64,000 bases of DNA from Epiperipatus broadwayi (lineage: Eukaryota > Onychophora > Udeonychophora > Euonychophora > Peripatidae), in the NCBI GenBank assembly GCA_028023455.1, contig JAQFVV010012976.1, positions 186,001 to 250,000 on the forward strand, written 5' to 3'. Every line of letters starts with the position of its first letter. Position 1 is the stretch's first letter. Shown in pieces: positions 11,616-21,477 of the stretch. The position numbers and the translations under genes are program-made. The notes beneath the pieces are model-generated. The model saw only the letters and a list, made by a program, of their open reading frames with translations. It was not told the DNA's origin and ran no database searches.

Positions 11616-12917
11616 AGAAAATTATCCTTTTGACTGTAAAGATTTTTTTCTTTGATGGAAAAAGCTATAGATATAAATTTTGCAGTGATAAACACATAAT
11701 CGTGTAATACGATTTTTACAAATTTAAGAGATTGTTAAGTTTGCAATCTATATCAATTTGATATAGTAATAATAAACATTTTCCAAATATCTTTCAGCAT
11801 GGAAAAATTCTTTCTATCATGCCTCCACAAAGAAACGGTAATTTAAAAAACATTACTCATCTGTCAAATGTCAAGTGGTGAAAGTTTATAGTTTGTTTTT
11901 ATAGTTTTACTTTCTAATTAAGATTAGATCTATGATAAACAGTGATATACTTACAAATCTGAGTGTTTTGCATTAGCGATGATGAGTACATTGATTGACT
12001 TTCTATTTTAATTAATATACAGTTATTGATGTATTTATAAATCACTTAAAATTATCACTAGAATTCTGGGAGAGAATCAGATTTTATGTGCACAATCTTA
12101 AACAGTTTAGATATAGACTATATAATCAATCTTTATCTCAACAAATTTTATCAATGTATAAAAAAATAATTTTTAGAGTATTTTTCGTTTCTCTTAAAGT
12201 TGATAAAAAAATATCATTATGACTAATAAAAAAATCAATAACCTTGGAATAACCACATTAACCATTTCGATTTTGTATTTTATATATAAACATGTCAATA
12301 ATGTTTGAAAAAACTTTTCAATAATCCATTTGAGTTTATCAATATTTCCTGAAAATAAAATACAATAGCCTTTTTTCTGTCTCTAATTGCCATGCAGATG
12401 TTTTATTATAAGATATTGGCAATCACTTTGCTCTATTTCTTGATTGATATTTCTGTTAACTAATTCATAAACCTGTACTGCAAATCATACCCCTGCATAA
12501 AGCAAATTAATATTTCACTATTAACTTTGGCTTGTTGATACAATCATAGTAACTTACAAATCAGTCTTGTCGGGTCAGAACATGCTGTAAAATATACTAG
12601 CCTTGGAAGCAGTGTGCTCATCTATCATGAATGTGAATTGATAATTACTGTCTCCATAATTTCATAGTCAATTAAAATTGAAATATATGCTGGCCATAAT
12701 ACAAATAAGCTCCAACTAATATAAATAATTCATTCCATGAAAATTAGTGAAAGTCACTTTTTATATATGAACCTTTTTTCTCCATATTTACATTTATCAC
12801 TAGTCCTGATGCAAAATAGAAACATATTTTTGATAAGTGAAAATATATCGCAATGGACAGCCACGTTGTTGATGTTTATCAGGTATTTAAAATATTCTAC
12901 ATTTTCCATACGTCAAA
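11616..12917. other. No gene recognised
   Basis: AT-rich spacer. No exon with good splice sites and no named repeat was found. Confidence 0.5.
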
Positions 12918-12989
12918 TGCGTTGTCCAGGGAGCAAACCCGGGCCAGCTGCTTAGAAGGCAGCTATGCTAACTGCTAGACTACCAACGC
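12918..12989 (-). tRNA. tRNA-Gly(TCC)-like sequence with TCT anticodon, probable pseudogene
   Basis: The 72-nt minus-strand sequence folds as a cloverleaf: acceptor GCGTTG / CAACGC, D-arm region TAGTCTAGCAGTTAGCATA, anticodon stem GCTGC / GCAGC around a 7-nt loop CTTCTAA, and T stem CCGGG / CCTGG. Overall it matches animal tRNA-Gly(TCC) closely, but the anticodon reads TCT (Arg) instead of TCC, one transition away. The T loop is TTTGCTC rather than TTCGATT. No T-run terminator follows closely on the minus strand. I read it as a tRNA pseudogene or the head of a tRNA-derived SINE, not a decoding tRNA. A functional tRNA with a changed anticodon is the less likely alternative. Confidence 0.7.
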
Positions 12990-13014
12990 TTGACTGTTCT
13001 ACACTTTATAAATA

Positions 13015-13099
13015 TAAATATAGTTTTGCATAAAATAATTCCTACATATATTCTACATTTTATATATGTGGAAATTATTTTATGCAAAACTATATTTAT
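13015..13099. repeat. Short perfect-arm foldback
   Basis: About 37-bp arms (AATATAGTTTTGCATAAAAT and its complement, extended by AATT.C) enclose a 10-bp centre, TCTACATTTT. The same decamer occurs at 12896-12905 on the other side of the tRNA-like sequence. It is a small MITE-like foldback or a slippage-born hairpin. Confidence 0.7.
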
Positions 13100-14245
13100 G
13101 TACTTTGTGCATATCAAATTTAAGTAAGTCAAGAATTTGTACAGAAAAAAATCTAGTTCAATTTCTGAACTTTTTCTTATTCAAAAAACTATTGTAATAT
13201 ATATAAAATACATATTTTGCGGGTTCATCCGTGTTAAAAAAATTTAAATATTAATATTCCGATGTTTTGACTTGATCACACAAGTCATCCACTGGGTGAT
13301 AAGAGGTAGAAAGACGGTTGTAGAGGCGCTACAATCACTGATTTGAATAAATGTTAAAGTTATATATATATATTGACAATTTGCTCTTACCTTTTTTTTA
13401 TTTTCTGAACTTGATCATGCTATAGAGATTTATCAAATAAGACTCTGTGTAAGATGAGTCTTAAATACTCTTTGAAAAATATACAAATAACTTTAACTAT
13501 GTATCTGTAATCTTGCTGTGCTTATTGATAATATGTTGTTAGTGTAGTAGTCTTGTATATACCAAAATAATTACTTTATTTTTAATGATTCAAATTTCCT
13601 ACTCTTTCTGATTTTTAAATGTATAGTTCTCATAGACGTTTATAAAATGGTGGCATATTTTTTATTGAGTTATTCAGTTGAGATTTATTATTATTGAACC
13701 TTATAATAGTTTTTAAGTTTTGATTTTTAATATTTCTGTTCTGATACAACAAATTTTCATTATCATCATTTATCAAGAAAACTAACAACTTTTCTTCCTT
13801 TTATTTTAATTTTAACTACTTATTCTATTAATTCCATCAATATCTGGAACTATCTTTTTGGTATTCTTTCTTTAATAAGTTTTAGGGTGACCATTACATA
13901 GATAAATACATAAGAAATGGTGATCTTGTGACATTACATAGATAAAGAAATACCATGCTTGGGTATAAGGTTCAGATAAAAAATAAATTATTTTCAGAAG
14001 CAAAATATGATTAAGCAAATAATATAACTTTAAGTCATCCCAGATCAAAGTTATTCTGTCATCATCGGTTATGAATGCTGACTACTGTTTAGGAATTATG
14101 TCACAATCCCCATTTTACATAATCAAAGTAAATATTAAAAAGTCTTTCTTACATGATTACCATATTATTATATGTAATTGGATTACTGTTGAAAGAGTAT
14201 GAGGGTATTGTCAGAGTTTAAAAAGTACACATATAATATGTATGT
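13100..14245. other. No gene recognised
   Basis: Spacer. A less AT-rich patch at about 13220-13360 (containing GATGTTTTGACTTGATCACA and GGCGCTAC) could be an old repeat but could not be named. Confidence 0.4.
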
Positions 14246-14359
14246 GTATATATATATATATATATCCACAGATGGCGTTCTACCAAAAACACCAATCAAG
14301 CGTATGTTTTGTTTACATAAACGTCAGAGCAGTATTCACTATCTCTAACTATAATTCCA

Positions 14360-14403
14360 CTTTCAGATCATGATTTCAAGCTATTTGCTATCATCAGTGA
14401 AAG
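14360..14403 (-). ncRNA. Hammerhead ribozyme motif, family A unit 1
   Basis: Minus strand, 44 nt: stem I CUUUCA / UGAAAG (6 perfect pairs), core CUGAUGA, stem II AGC / GCU with loop AAAUA flanked by a U-U mismatch, GAAA, stem III A-U, U-A, C-G closing a 2-nt loop, cleavage triplet AUC. The core is complete. The weak point is stem II, where positions 10.1 and 11.1 are U and U instead of the usual G-C, so activity may be low. Confidence 0.75.
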
Positions 14404-14734
14404 ACAGGAATAAAGAAACTAGATCTAAACACAAACTCTGAGCGTTTATGAAACAGTTTCTATTCAGCTTGCAAGCGTGAATCTTTTAGACATGTAATGT
14501 CTTCAAACTCAGCATAGCAAACCAGATAGCCATATGGGTCTGAGCCTCTGCAATCTATATCATTGCAAGAAAGACCTCAAAGGTACATTTATGAAAAACA
14601 AAATGCAAGTTAAAAAACTTGCTAATGCTTGTATTTATGTCCACGGATGGCGTTCTACCAAAAACACCGATCAAGCGTATGTTTTGTTTACATAAATGTC
14701 AGAGCAGTATTCACTATCTCTAACTATAATTCCA

Positions 14735-14778
14735 CTTTCAGATCATGATTTCAAGCTATTTGCTATCATCAGTGAAAG
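14735..14778 (-). ncRNA. Hammerhead ribozyme motif, family A unit 2
   Basis: Identical in all 44 positions to the motif at 14360-14403, and 375 nt downstream of it on the plus-strand scale. Cleavage at both sites of a tandem transcript would release one unit. Confidence 0.75.
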
Positions 14779-15137
14779 ACAGGAATAAAGAAACTAGATC
14801 TAAACACAAACTCTGAGCATTTATGAAACAGTTTCTATTCAGCTTGCAAGCATGAATCTTTTAGACATGTAATGTCTTCAAACTCAGCATAGCAAACCAG
14901 ATAGCCATATGGGTCTGATATCAGTTCAGCATCACCACGTAGTAGAAGCCTCTGCAATCTATATCATTGCAAGAAAGACCTCAAAGGTACATTTATGAAA
15001 AACAAAATGCAAGTTAAAAAACTTGCTAACGCTTGTATTTATGTCCACAGATGGCGTTCTACCAAAACACCGATCAAGCGTATGTTTTGTTTACATAAAC
15101 GTCAGAGCAGTATTCACTATCTCTAACTATAATTCCA

Positions 15138-15181
15138 CTTTCAGATCATGATTTCAAGCTATTTGCTATCATCAGTGAAAG
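15138..15181 (-). ncRNA. Hammerhead ribozyme motif, family A unit 3
   Basis: Same 44-nt sequence as units 1 and 2, and 403 nt from the unit 2 motif. Substitutions lie elsewhere in the unit (for example AAACTAG against AAGCTAG near 15196), so the ribozyme segment is at least as conserved as the rest. Confidence 0.75.
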
Positions 15182-15710
15182 ACAGGAATAAAGAAGCTAG
15201 ATCTAAACACAAACTCTGAGCGTTTATGAAACAGTTTCTATTCAGCTTGCAAGTGTGAATCTTTTAGACATGTAATGTCTTCAAACTCAGCATAGCAAAC
15301 CAGATAGCCATATGGGTCTGATATCAGTTCAGCATCACCACATAGTAGAAGCCTCTGCAATCTATATCATTGCAAGAAAGACCTCAAAGGTACATTTATG
15401 AAAAACAAAATGCAAGTTAAAAAACTTGCTAACGCTTGTATTTATGTCCACAGATGGCGTTCTACCAAAAACACCGATCAAGCGTATGTTTTGTTTACAT
15501 AAACACCAGGTCTTTCTTGCAATGATATAGATTGCAGAGGCTTCTACTATGTGGTGATGCTGAACTGATATCAGACCCATATGGCTATCTGGTTTGCTAT
15601 GCTGAGTTTGAAGACATTACATGTCTAAAAGATTCACGCTTGCAAGCTGAATAGAAACTGTTTCATAAACGCTCAGAGTTTGTGTTTAGATCTAGTTTCT
15701 TTATTCCTGT

Positions 15711-15754
15711 CTTTCACTGATGATAGCAAATAGCTTGAAATCATGATCTGAAAG
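15711..15754 (+). ncRNA. Hammerhead ribozyme motif, family A inverted copy
   Basis: The same 44-nt sequence on the plus strand, inside the inverted copy. Pairing of the inverted copy with units 3-4 would fold any long transcript into a near-perfect hairpin of several hundred base pairs. Confidence 0.75.
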
Positions 15755-15910
15755 TGGAATTATAGTTAGAGATAGTGAATACTGCTCTGACGTTTATGTA
15801 AACAAAACATACGCTTGATCGGTGTTTTTGGTAGAACGCCATCTGTGAACATAAATACAAGCATTAGCAAGTTTTTTAACTTGCATTTTGTTTTTCATAT
15901 ATATATATAC

Positions 15911-16325
15911 TGCAATATCAAAGTACTATAAATAAACCTTATAAAGGTTCTTCAGTTTTTTGGTAAATATAAATGTATGTTAGCATATGGTTGGTTTTAA
16001 AATATAATAGAATGCTATAACATTAGGCAAGATGGTGAAGTTTTACGAAAGAAAAGTTGTTACAGAATAACTTAAAAGATGTTAAATAAACTAAAGAACT
16101 AATATATAATATATAAATATAAATATAATTTAAAACAGTCCTTTAAATAGCCACTGTAGAGCAAAGACTTTTTTAAACAGCTCTTCATAGAGTAATTGTG
16201 AAGAAGAAGCAGAATTTATTGTACTGATGTTGCAATTTGGCAGTTTTCCATCCTTGCTTTTTTTTTTCGGACTAAGAATAAGCTAGATATCTACTTTATA
16301 AACAACATTGGATGACTAGCTAGAC
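15911..16325. other. No gene recognised
   Basis: AT-rich spacer between the family A array and the hAT relic. Confidence 0.5.
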
Positions 16326-17161
16326 CAGGGGCCAGTAATCTATGGCTCATGAGCAAGTATGGCTCTTTGAGCATGCCATTCTGACCTTCTATTGAATATT
16401 TGAACAATATTCATATACAATAACAAGATATTATTCTTTGAAAGTTCCACATATGCTTTGGTTCATATGCCACAATTCATCATTAGCCGATGTTGAGTGA
16501 ATAATAATGCATGAGTTAATTTTAGTGTTTTAGTGTCACAAAATGTATGTTACTTATTTATTTTATGTTACTGCCTAATACTCATATTCAATTAAAAACT
16601 TATGCATTTGGATTTTCAATTTTTGGATCAACATATTTTCACTGATAGACATTTTTGAAAATGAATTTTATTAACTAAGAAATCAGCAGAGCAGCATGAG
16701 TCTCCAATCTTGTTCGAAAATGAAAATAATGCCACATTTACCGAATTTTGACAAACTTTCTCGAGAAATTCATCAACAAAATTTCATTAGAAACTATCTA
16801 TTGTTCTTATCTTTTTTATGAAGTAAATATTTTAATTTTATTATTCATACAAGTTAAATGCATTATAAAATATTTGAAATCCCAGCATTCTGTTCGACCC
16901 AAAAAAATGTTAATTTATATGAAAGAATGTTTAAAACGACTAATTTTTTTTACTTTAATAAATATATTTAAGATTATTGTACTATAACACTTTAAGTAAA
17001 GTACAAATAAACTCATTTTAACAAAAAAAAAACATATTTTAGAACCCGTTTTTCAAAAATATATATTTCATAATTCAAGTTGCTGACTTGCAACTCTATA
17101 AGTATTATTTTGGAAAATATATAGCTCTTTATAATAAAAAAAAATGGGTTGCTGATCCCTG
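16326..17161. mobile_element. Non-autonomous hAT-type DNA transposon relic
   Basis: The 836-bp segment starts CAGGGGCCAGTAAT and its other end, read from the opposite strand, starts CAGGGATCAGCAACCC. Ends of the form CAGGGGTCGGCAACC are typical of animal hAT transposons, as is the GGCTCATGAGC ... TGGCTCTTTGAGC segment just inside. The flanking 8-mers AGCTAGAC and ATCTAGAT agree at 6 of 8 positions and share CTAGA, consistent with a decayed 8-bp target duplication. No transposase domain was recognised inside. Confidence 0.7.
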
Positions 17162-18543
17162 ATCTAGATTGTCTATTTCTAAGAAAACATCCAAAGTCTG
17201 TTGGAAAAATATGGTTTCCTTGGCTTAAATTCAACTTTGTTTGTAAATTTGGCAGACAGATAAGTCAATTCAAATTGGAGACTTTTTATGCAGATGCACT
17301 ACCATTGCACCACAAGATGATCTTATATGCTACTACTAATTGCACTTAAATTTCAAAAATTTCCATATAATATATAAATGTAATACATAAAAAATATGTT
17401 AACTATTGCATATAATTTGCCCAAAATATTAAAATTATTTTTGAACTCTTACATTACATTTTCAATAATACATTTTGATACTAGTTTCAGTTTATATCTA
17501 TTATTAATAATCTAATTTAATTTGAAATAATCATGGGATCCATTTTGATAAAGATAGTTTATAAAAGTCAATGATATAATTCTGAAATTGAGATATTATA
17601 AGTGTTAAGCGAATGGCAAAAAATGAAACATTATAACAAAAAATGATCAAATGTTCGTGTTTAATTTCAGGACTTCAATGCCTATTTAATCTACATGCCT
17701 TTAGATAAATAATTAAATATATAAAATGTATATTTAGGAAGCCATATTAAACTTGGTTTACTGTCATTAAATTTTATTTTAATCATGTTTGTATAGTCTC
17801 CATATCACAAAATTACAATGAACAATTGCATAGTTTATCTCAAGAGTAGAAAGATGGATTTCAGATTAAAGATTCTTGGATTAATTCTCAGCTGAGTAAG
17901 TAAAAAAATCACTTTAATCAGGTAAATGCATGTGTGGGTATATGTGAAATACTGAATATATTCAACTATACATCACAATTATTTGTTTCGTGTTAGATCT
18001 ACATATTTAGACAAATGAATTCGTTTGCATTCTAAAATCTTAATTTATTTATTTTTTTTTGCTTTTAATTTCAGACTATTAGTTTGATGATATAAAAGAG
18101 TTAAAAATGGATTTTGAAACTTCTTACTGTCAAAAACCAATAATTAAAAACTAGTTTGAAAATGTGTATAAAATATTACTATTTTGTGCCTATTAAACTT
18201 TACAATAAATAGCTCTGAAATAGATTATGCAGTATAAATTATTCTCTCTAAAAGTATACTTTATGAGCAACTATGCAAGTGATGAAACGATCATTTTTAT
18301 TGGTAGTTTCCCTTTAACTACCACACTTATAACACAATTATTTCTAACATCTTAATTTTATAGTCACAATAAAATGTTAACACATTTTTAAACATTAAGT
18401 TGCACATACTTATTTACTATTATTGTTAACACTTTTTTCTTTCAAAATTAAGTTTAAAATTCATAGAGGTTTAATATAAAAAATATTTTTATTATATGAT
18501 TATAAAAGTTCAAAAATCTTTTTAAAAAAATGTTTAAACATAC
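17162..18543. other. Spacer, presumably intronic or downstream of the Ig gene
   Basis: No next exon of the minus-strand Ig gene could be identified here. T-rich and A-rich tracts are common. Confidence 0.4.
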
Positions 18544-18834
18544 CTTTACTGTAAAAATCTAAAACTACATGAATTATTTGTAAAGGAAATCCAAAGCAAG
18601 TAATATTATAACTCTCAGTTTCTGTAATTTTGGTAATGTTTAGAGAATGGGCTTTTAGATAATGATTGTGCACCTGAATGACTGATTCTACTGTAGTCAT
18701 ATTACCATCTACACTCAGAATATTCCAAATGGTTTCTGATCCAAAACATTGCAAATTTACTTGATCACTTCGAGTTATAAGATGAAGATCACGATCATAG
18801 TAATCTATATTCATGTATCTTATAAATATTCCAC
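18544..18834 (-). CDS. Ig-superfamily gene, Ig-domain exon C (most 3' of three)
   Basis: A 291-bp internal exon (97 codons). The acceptor TTACTTTTCAG precedes 18834 and the donor GTATGT begins at 18543 (minus), giving phase-1 introns on both sides, as is standard for exons that encode one Ig domain. The translation has Cys at about residue 29 (VNLQC), Trp at about 36, and a second Cys at about 79 in YNITC, with the SYxxxC pattern of the Ig F strand. The 50-residue spacing suits a C- or I-type domain. There are three N-glycosylation sequons (NMT, NIT, NIT). It follows exon B by about 13.9 kb of intron. The role is inferred only as an extracellular domain of a surface or secreted protein. Reading past either splice site gives intron sequence. 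Confidence 0.7.
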
Positions 18835-18950
18835 CTGAAAAGTAATTTGAATATGTTTGCAATCTGAATTAAAAACAACATATATGTATTACCATAAGTA
18901 TACACAAACTATAAATATATAAATGTCAAAATCCATGTATAATTTATGGT

Positions 18951-19055
18951 ACTAATATATACCAACATTTTGGTTGACTCACACCTGTTGTCAATTGTGT
19001 AATAAATTTATGGCCAGAGTGACTCAGCCAAAACATTAATATATATTAGAAAAAA
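18951..19055. repeat. Small foldback next to Ig exon C
   Basis: Imperfect arms (AATATATACCAACATTTTGG with GTTGACTCAC; complement CAGCCAAAACATTAATATAT) enclose about 35 bp. The two arms agree at roughly four of five positions. It lies in the intron about 115 bp upstream of exon C, and is MITE-like. Confidence 0.6.
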
Positions 19056-19109
19056 TAAATGTTGCACATGTGAGCCTGGATAACTGTAACAGTGAAAATC
19101 TTGCTTTTA

Positions 19110-19212
19110 ACAAACTATATATGTAATAATAAAAAAAGATTATTATCAAAATAAGATTATATACATATATTGTAAGGAAGTGCATGGAATTGGCAGGAGG
19201 AAAACAAATTAT
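19110..19212 (+). repeat. Duplicate of the 5' edge of the gypsy fragment
   Basis: About 100 bp (TAATAATAAAAAAAGATTAT through GGAATTGGCAGGAGG) recur at 19429-19525, where they lead into the Ty3/gypsy fragment. The 19110 copy stops at an AAACAAATTATATA junction, so only the edge was duplicated. Confidence 0.8.
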
Positions 19213-19499
19213 ATATATATTATATGATTAAATATTTTGCCCAATTATATTTTATGTATAAAAATATATTTATTAATATGCAAAATATATATTAAAATAT
19301 TCATTTGTGAAGTGATAATATCTATTTTGATTTATCATACTTATAAAAGCAAAAAGATATAACAAACTTTTATAATCTAATTCTAATCTGAATATAGGTT
19401 ATTCAAATAGTTAGCATATGCCAATATATTTATTTGTAATAATAAAAAAAGATTATTATCAAAATGATATTATATACATATATTGTAAGGAAGTGCATG

Positions 19500-20060
19500 G
19501 AATTGGCAGGAGGCAAACAAGTTGTGATTACCAGTTGTTCCAGAGTAAATTGACTGGGACACAGACCAGAAAAGAGCACAAGAACAACTGGAACATTGAG
19601 TGGAGGTAAGGGCATGAAGACAGGGCATAGGGGCAACTAGGTTTAGAATAGGGGATCGAGTGTGGGTCAGAAGTAATACAGTCAGTCATGCAGACAAACA
19701 CATTTTCAAAAAATTTCAAAATATATATGAAGGCTCATATCCCATAGTAAAAAAGAATAAGTCGAATGTTTTTACACTGGCAAATGATAAAGAAGAAACA
19801 GGCACATATAATGCAAGAGCTTTAAAACCATATAATCTTAAGACAGTAAATAAAGATTGGGGGTGTAGAGGATAATTAGCAAACAGAAGTATATTATGAA
19901 CATTAACTAGAATAAACTAACCGAAACACCTAGTTTATTCTCATCATTTACCGTGGAGGTATTGCAACCATGCAAGATGTGTTGGCAGTTGAATTTGAAG
20001 ATTTTGCTGAAATGAATATAAAGAAAAAATGAAAATAAAATAAAAGTATGTTTGACCATA
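19500..20060 (+). pseudogene. Ty3/gypsy integrase C-terminus fragment, plus-strand copy
   Basis: One frame gives FQNIYEGSYPIVKKNKSN and FTLANDKEETGTYNARALKPY (about 19700-19840), matching the C-terminal GPY-type module of Ty3/gypsy integrases and the minus-strand copy at 21700-21880. After the stop, about 180 bp of non-coding sequence to 20060 also match the other copy in inverted orientation (21478-21660). The fragment begins abruptly near 19500 and has frameshifts. Confidence 0.75.
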
Positions 20061-20400
20061 GCCCATGGATCATTGTACCATTTTATGTACGTCTAATGCC
20101 ATTTATTAAACACGAACAGTTGTAAGATTAGTTTTATATATATATATATCTGTTAAAGATATACCCATTACTTCCCATGCCCAGATCTAATCCAGTTTAT
20201 TGTAGTTAACCATTTTAAGTTTTAGTATAAGTGTACTATATTTCCTGGGTAATATGGTCCTAATTATAACTAACTTTCCCTATATTGTCACTTTTAATAG
20301 TTTAAATTTGTTTTTTATTATGTGCCAGGATTCTATTTAGATATCGCTATTAAATTGACAATGAAGATAAGTTGGTCCTCGTCCCCCGACACATCACATG
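20061..20400 (+). mobile_element. Possible gypsy 3' non-coding region and LTR edge
   Basis: Downstream of the plus-strand gypsy fragment the sequence ends near 20400 with GTCCCCCGACACATCACA, read on the other strand as TGTGATGTGTCGGGGGAC, a form common at gypsy LTR starts. No second copy is present to prove an LTR, and the limits are guesses. Confidence 0.25.
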
Positions 20401-21307
20401 AAAATCCTCTCTATAATGTGAATGAACAAATCATCCATATATTAACTTATCCCCAAAATCTTTATACAAACTAATGCAAGTATATTATATATCTATATCG
20501 TGACCTCACAAATAATAAATCTAAAAACATAATAAAATTGTGTTAGTATCAACAAAATTGCTGAAAGAATACAGTTATGAGGCTTGCACAAATGACACAT
20601 TGTAATTCTCTATTTTCTTTTTTTTATTTATAAGCATATTCAATAAAAACAAAACAACAAAAGAAAAAATTGTATTATCATAGTAAAATTATGTCTTGGC
20701 TTCATTAACCATATAAATGATTCATTGTTGTCCATTAGACTATGTTTCTTTTCTCCTGGTTTATGTGAGATGTGAGTATTCTATAAAGTTATTTCAATAA
20801 GCATATAAATTCAAAAATCTAATTTTTTACCAGTAAGATTGCTTAGTAAAATCGTTCTTTGGTAATACATATAATCCTCAGGTTTTCTTCATGATCTGTA
20901 TTTTAGGTTCCAGCTTTGATGTGAGGCTTCTATTTTAGGTGGGTGGTGCCTTCACTCTTCTAAATCATATGTTCAAGGGAGCAGAAGAATCAGCAGTGTA
21001 TATGCATTCTAGACACCTATCTCAATATAAATGGCTATCACTGGGTATCTTATGAAAAATCTAAAGAACAAAAGACATTTCTTTATCATTGTCCATTCCT
21101 TATATATCCCTCTGAAAACTCATTATGCATGTGTACATTGAATACCAGCCACGTTTCTTCAAACTTTTATCTTTCTTTACATTTTTGTTCTCAAAGTTTT
21201 TTTTTGTAGTTACCATGCATATTTAATTACCAATCTTTCTTTTGCAGAACTGTTATCAATATTTACCATCAGTATTCACTTTTATTATTTAAATGTGCTC
21301 TTTTTTA
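20401..21307. other. No gene recognised; spacer between convergent gypsy copies
   Basis: No coding or named repeat was recognised. It may include decayed LTR sequence of either copy. Confidence 0.4.
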
Positions 21308-21431
21308 ATTGAAAGAAGAGAAAAAACACAATGTCTATTGCCTCAAGGAAAAGAAATTTTCTAAGTTTAACTGAAAGAAGAGAAAAAACACAATGTCTAT
21401 TGCCTCAAGGAAAAGAAATTTTCTAAGTTTA
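21308..21431. repeat. 62-bp tandem duplication
   Basis: Positions 21308-21369 and 21370-21431 are near-identical copies of a unit starting at or near TGAAAGAAGAGAAAAAACAC. It lies just outside the minus-strand gypsy element. Confidence 0.9.
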
Positions 21432-21477
21432 ATTCAATAAAATATTTATTCTATACATTAATTTGTATCTATATCAA

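Larger units (their letters stand above)
14246..15910 (-). mobile_element. Hammerhead family A: three tandem units plus inverted copy
   Basis: Units start at TCCACNGATGGCGTTCTACC: unit 1 14265-14639 (375 bp, lacking a 29-bp segment), unit 2 14640-15043 (404 bp), unit 3 15044-15446 (403 bp), then a partial unit 4 (15447-15504). After four bases an inverted full copy follows (about 15508-15908). Units are nearly identical, so the array is young or homogenised. (TA)n tracts bound both outer ends. Each full unit has one type I hammerhead on the minus strand (plus strand in the inverted copy). There is no coding capacity. Known families with this build are Penelope-like elements and animal retrozymes, which pass through circular RNA of about one unit. 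Confidence 0.85.

Noticed and set aside
12737-12955. 72-codon plus-strand open frame
   Set aside because: It runs into the antisense of the tRNA-like sequence and shows no protein family features.
15362-15580. 72-codon open frame
   Set aside because: It lies across the junction between tandem and inverted family A copies, so it is a by-product of the repeat.
14246-15910. CRISPR-like direct repeats
   Set aside because: Units are about 400 bp, contiguous without spacers, and this is animal DNA. No CRISPR array exists in the window.
20151-20398. A defined gypsy LTR starting TGTT and ending ACA
   Set aside because: There is no polypurine tract before it and no second copy, so limits cannot be supported. 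Kept only as a low-confidence region.
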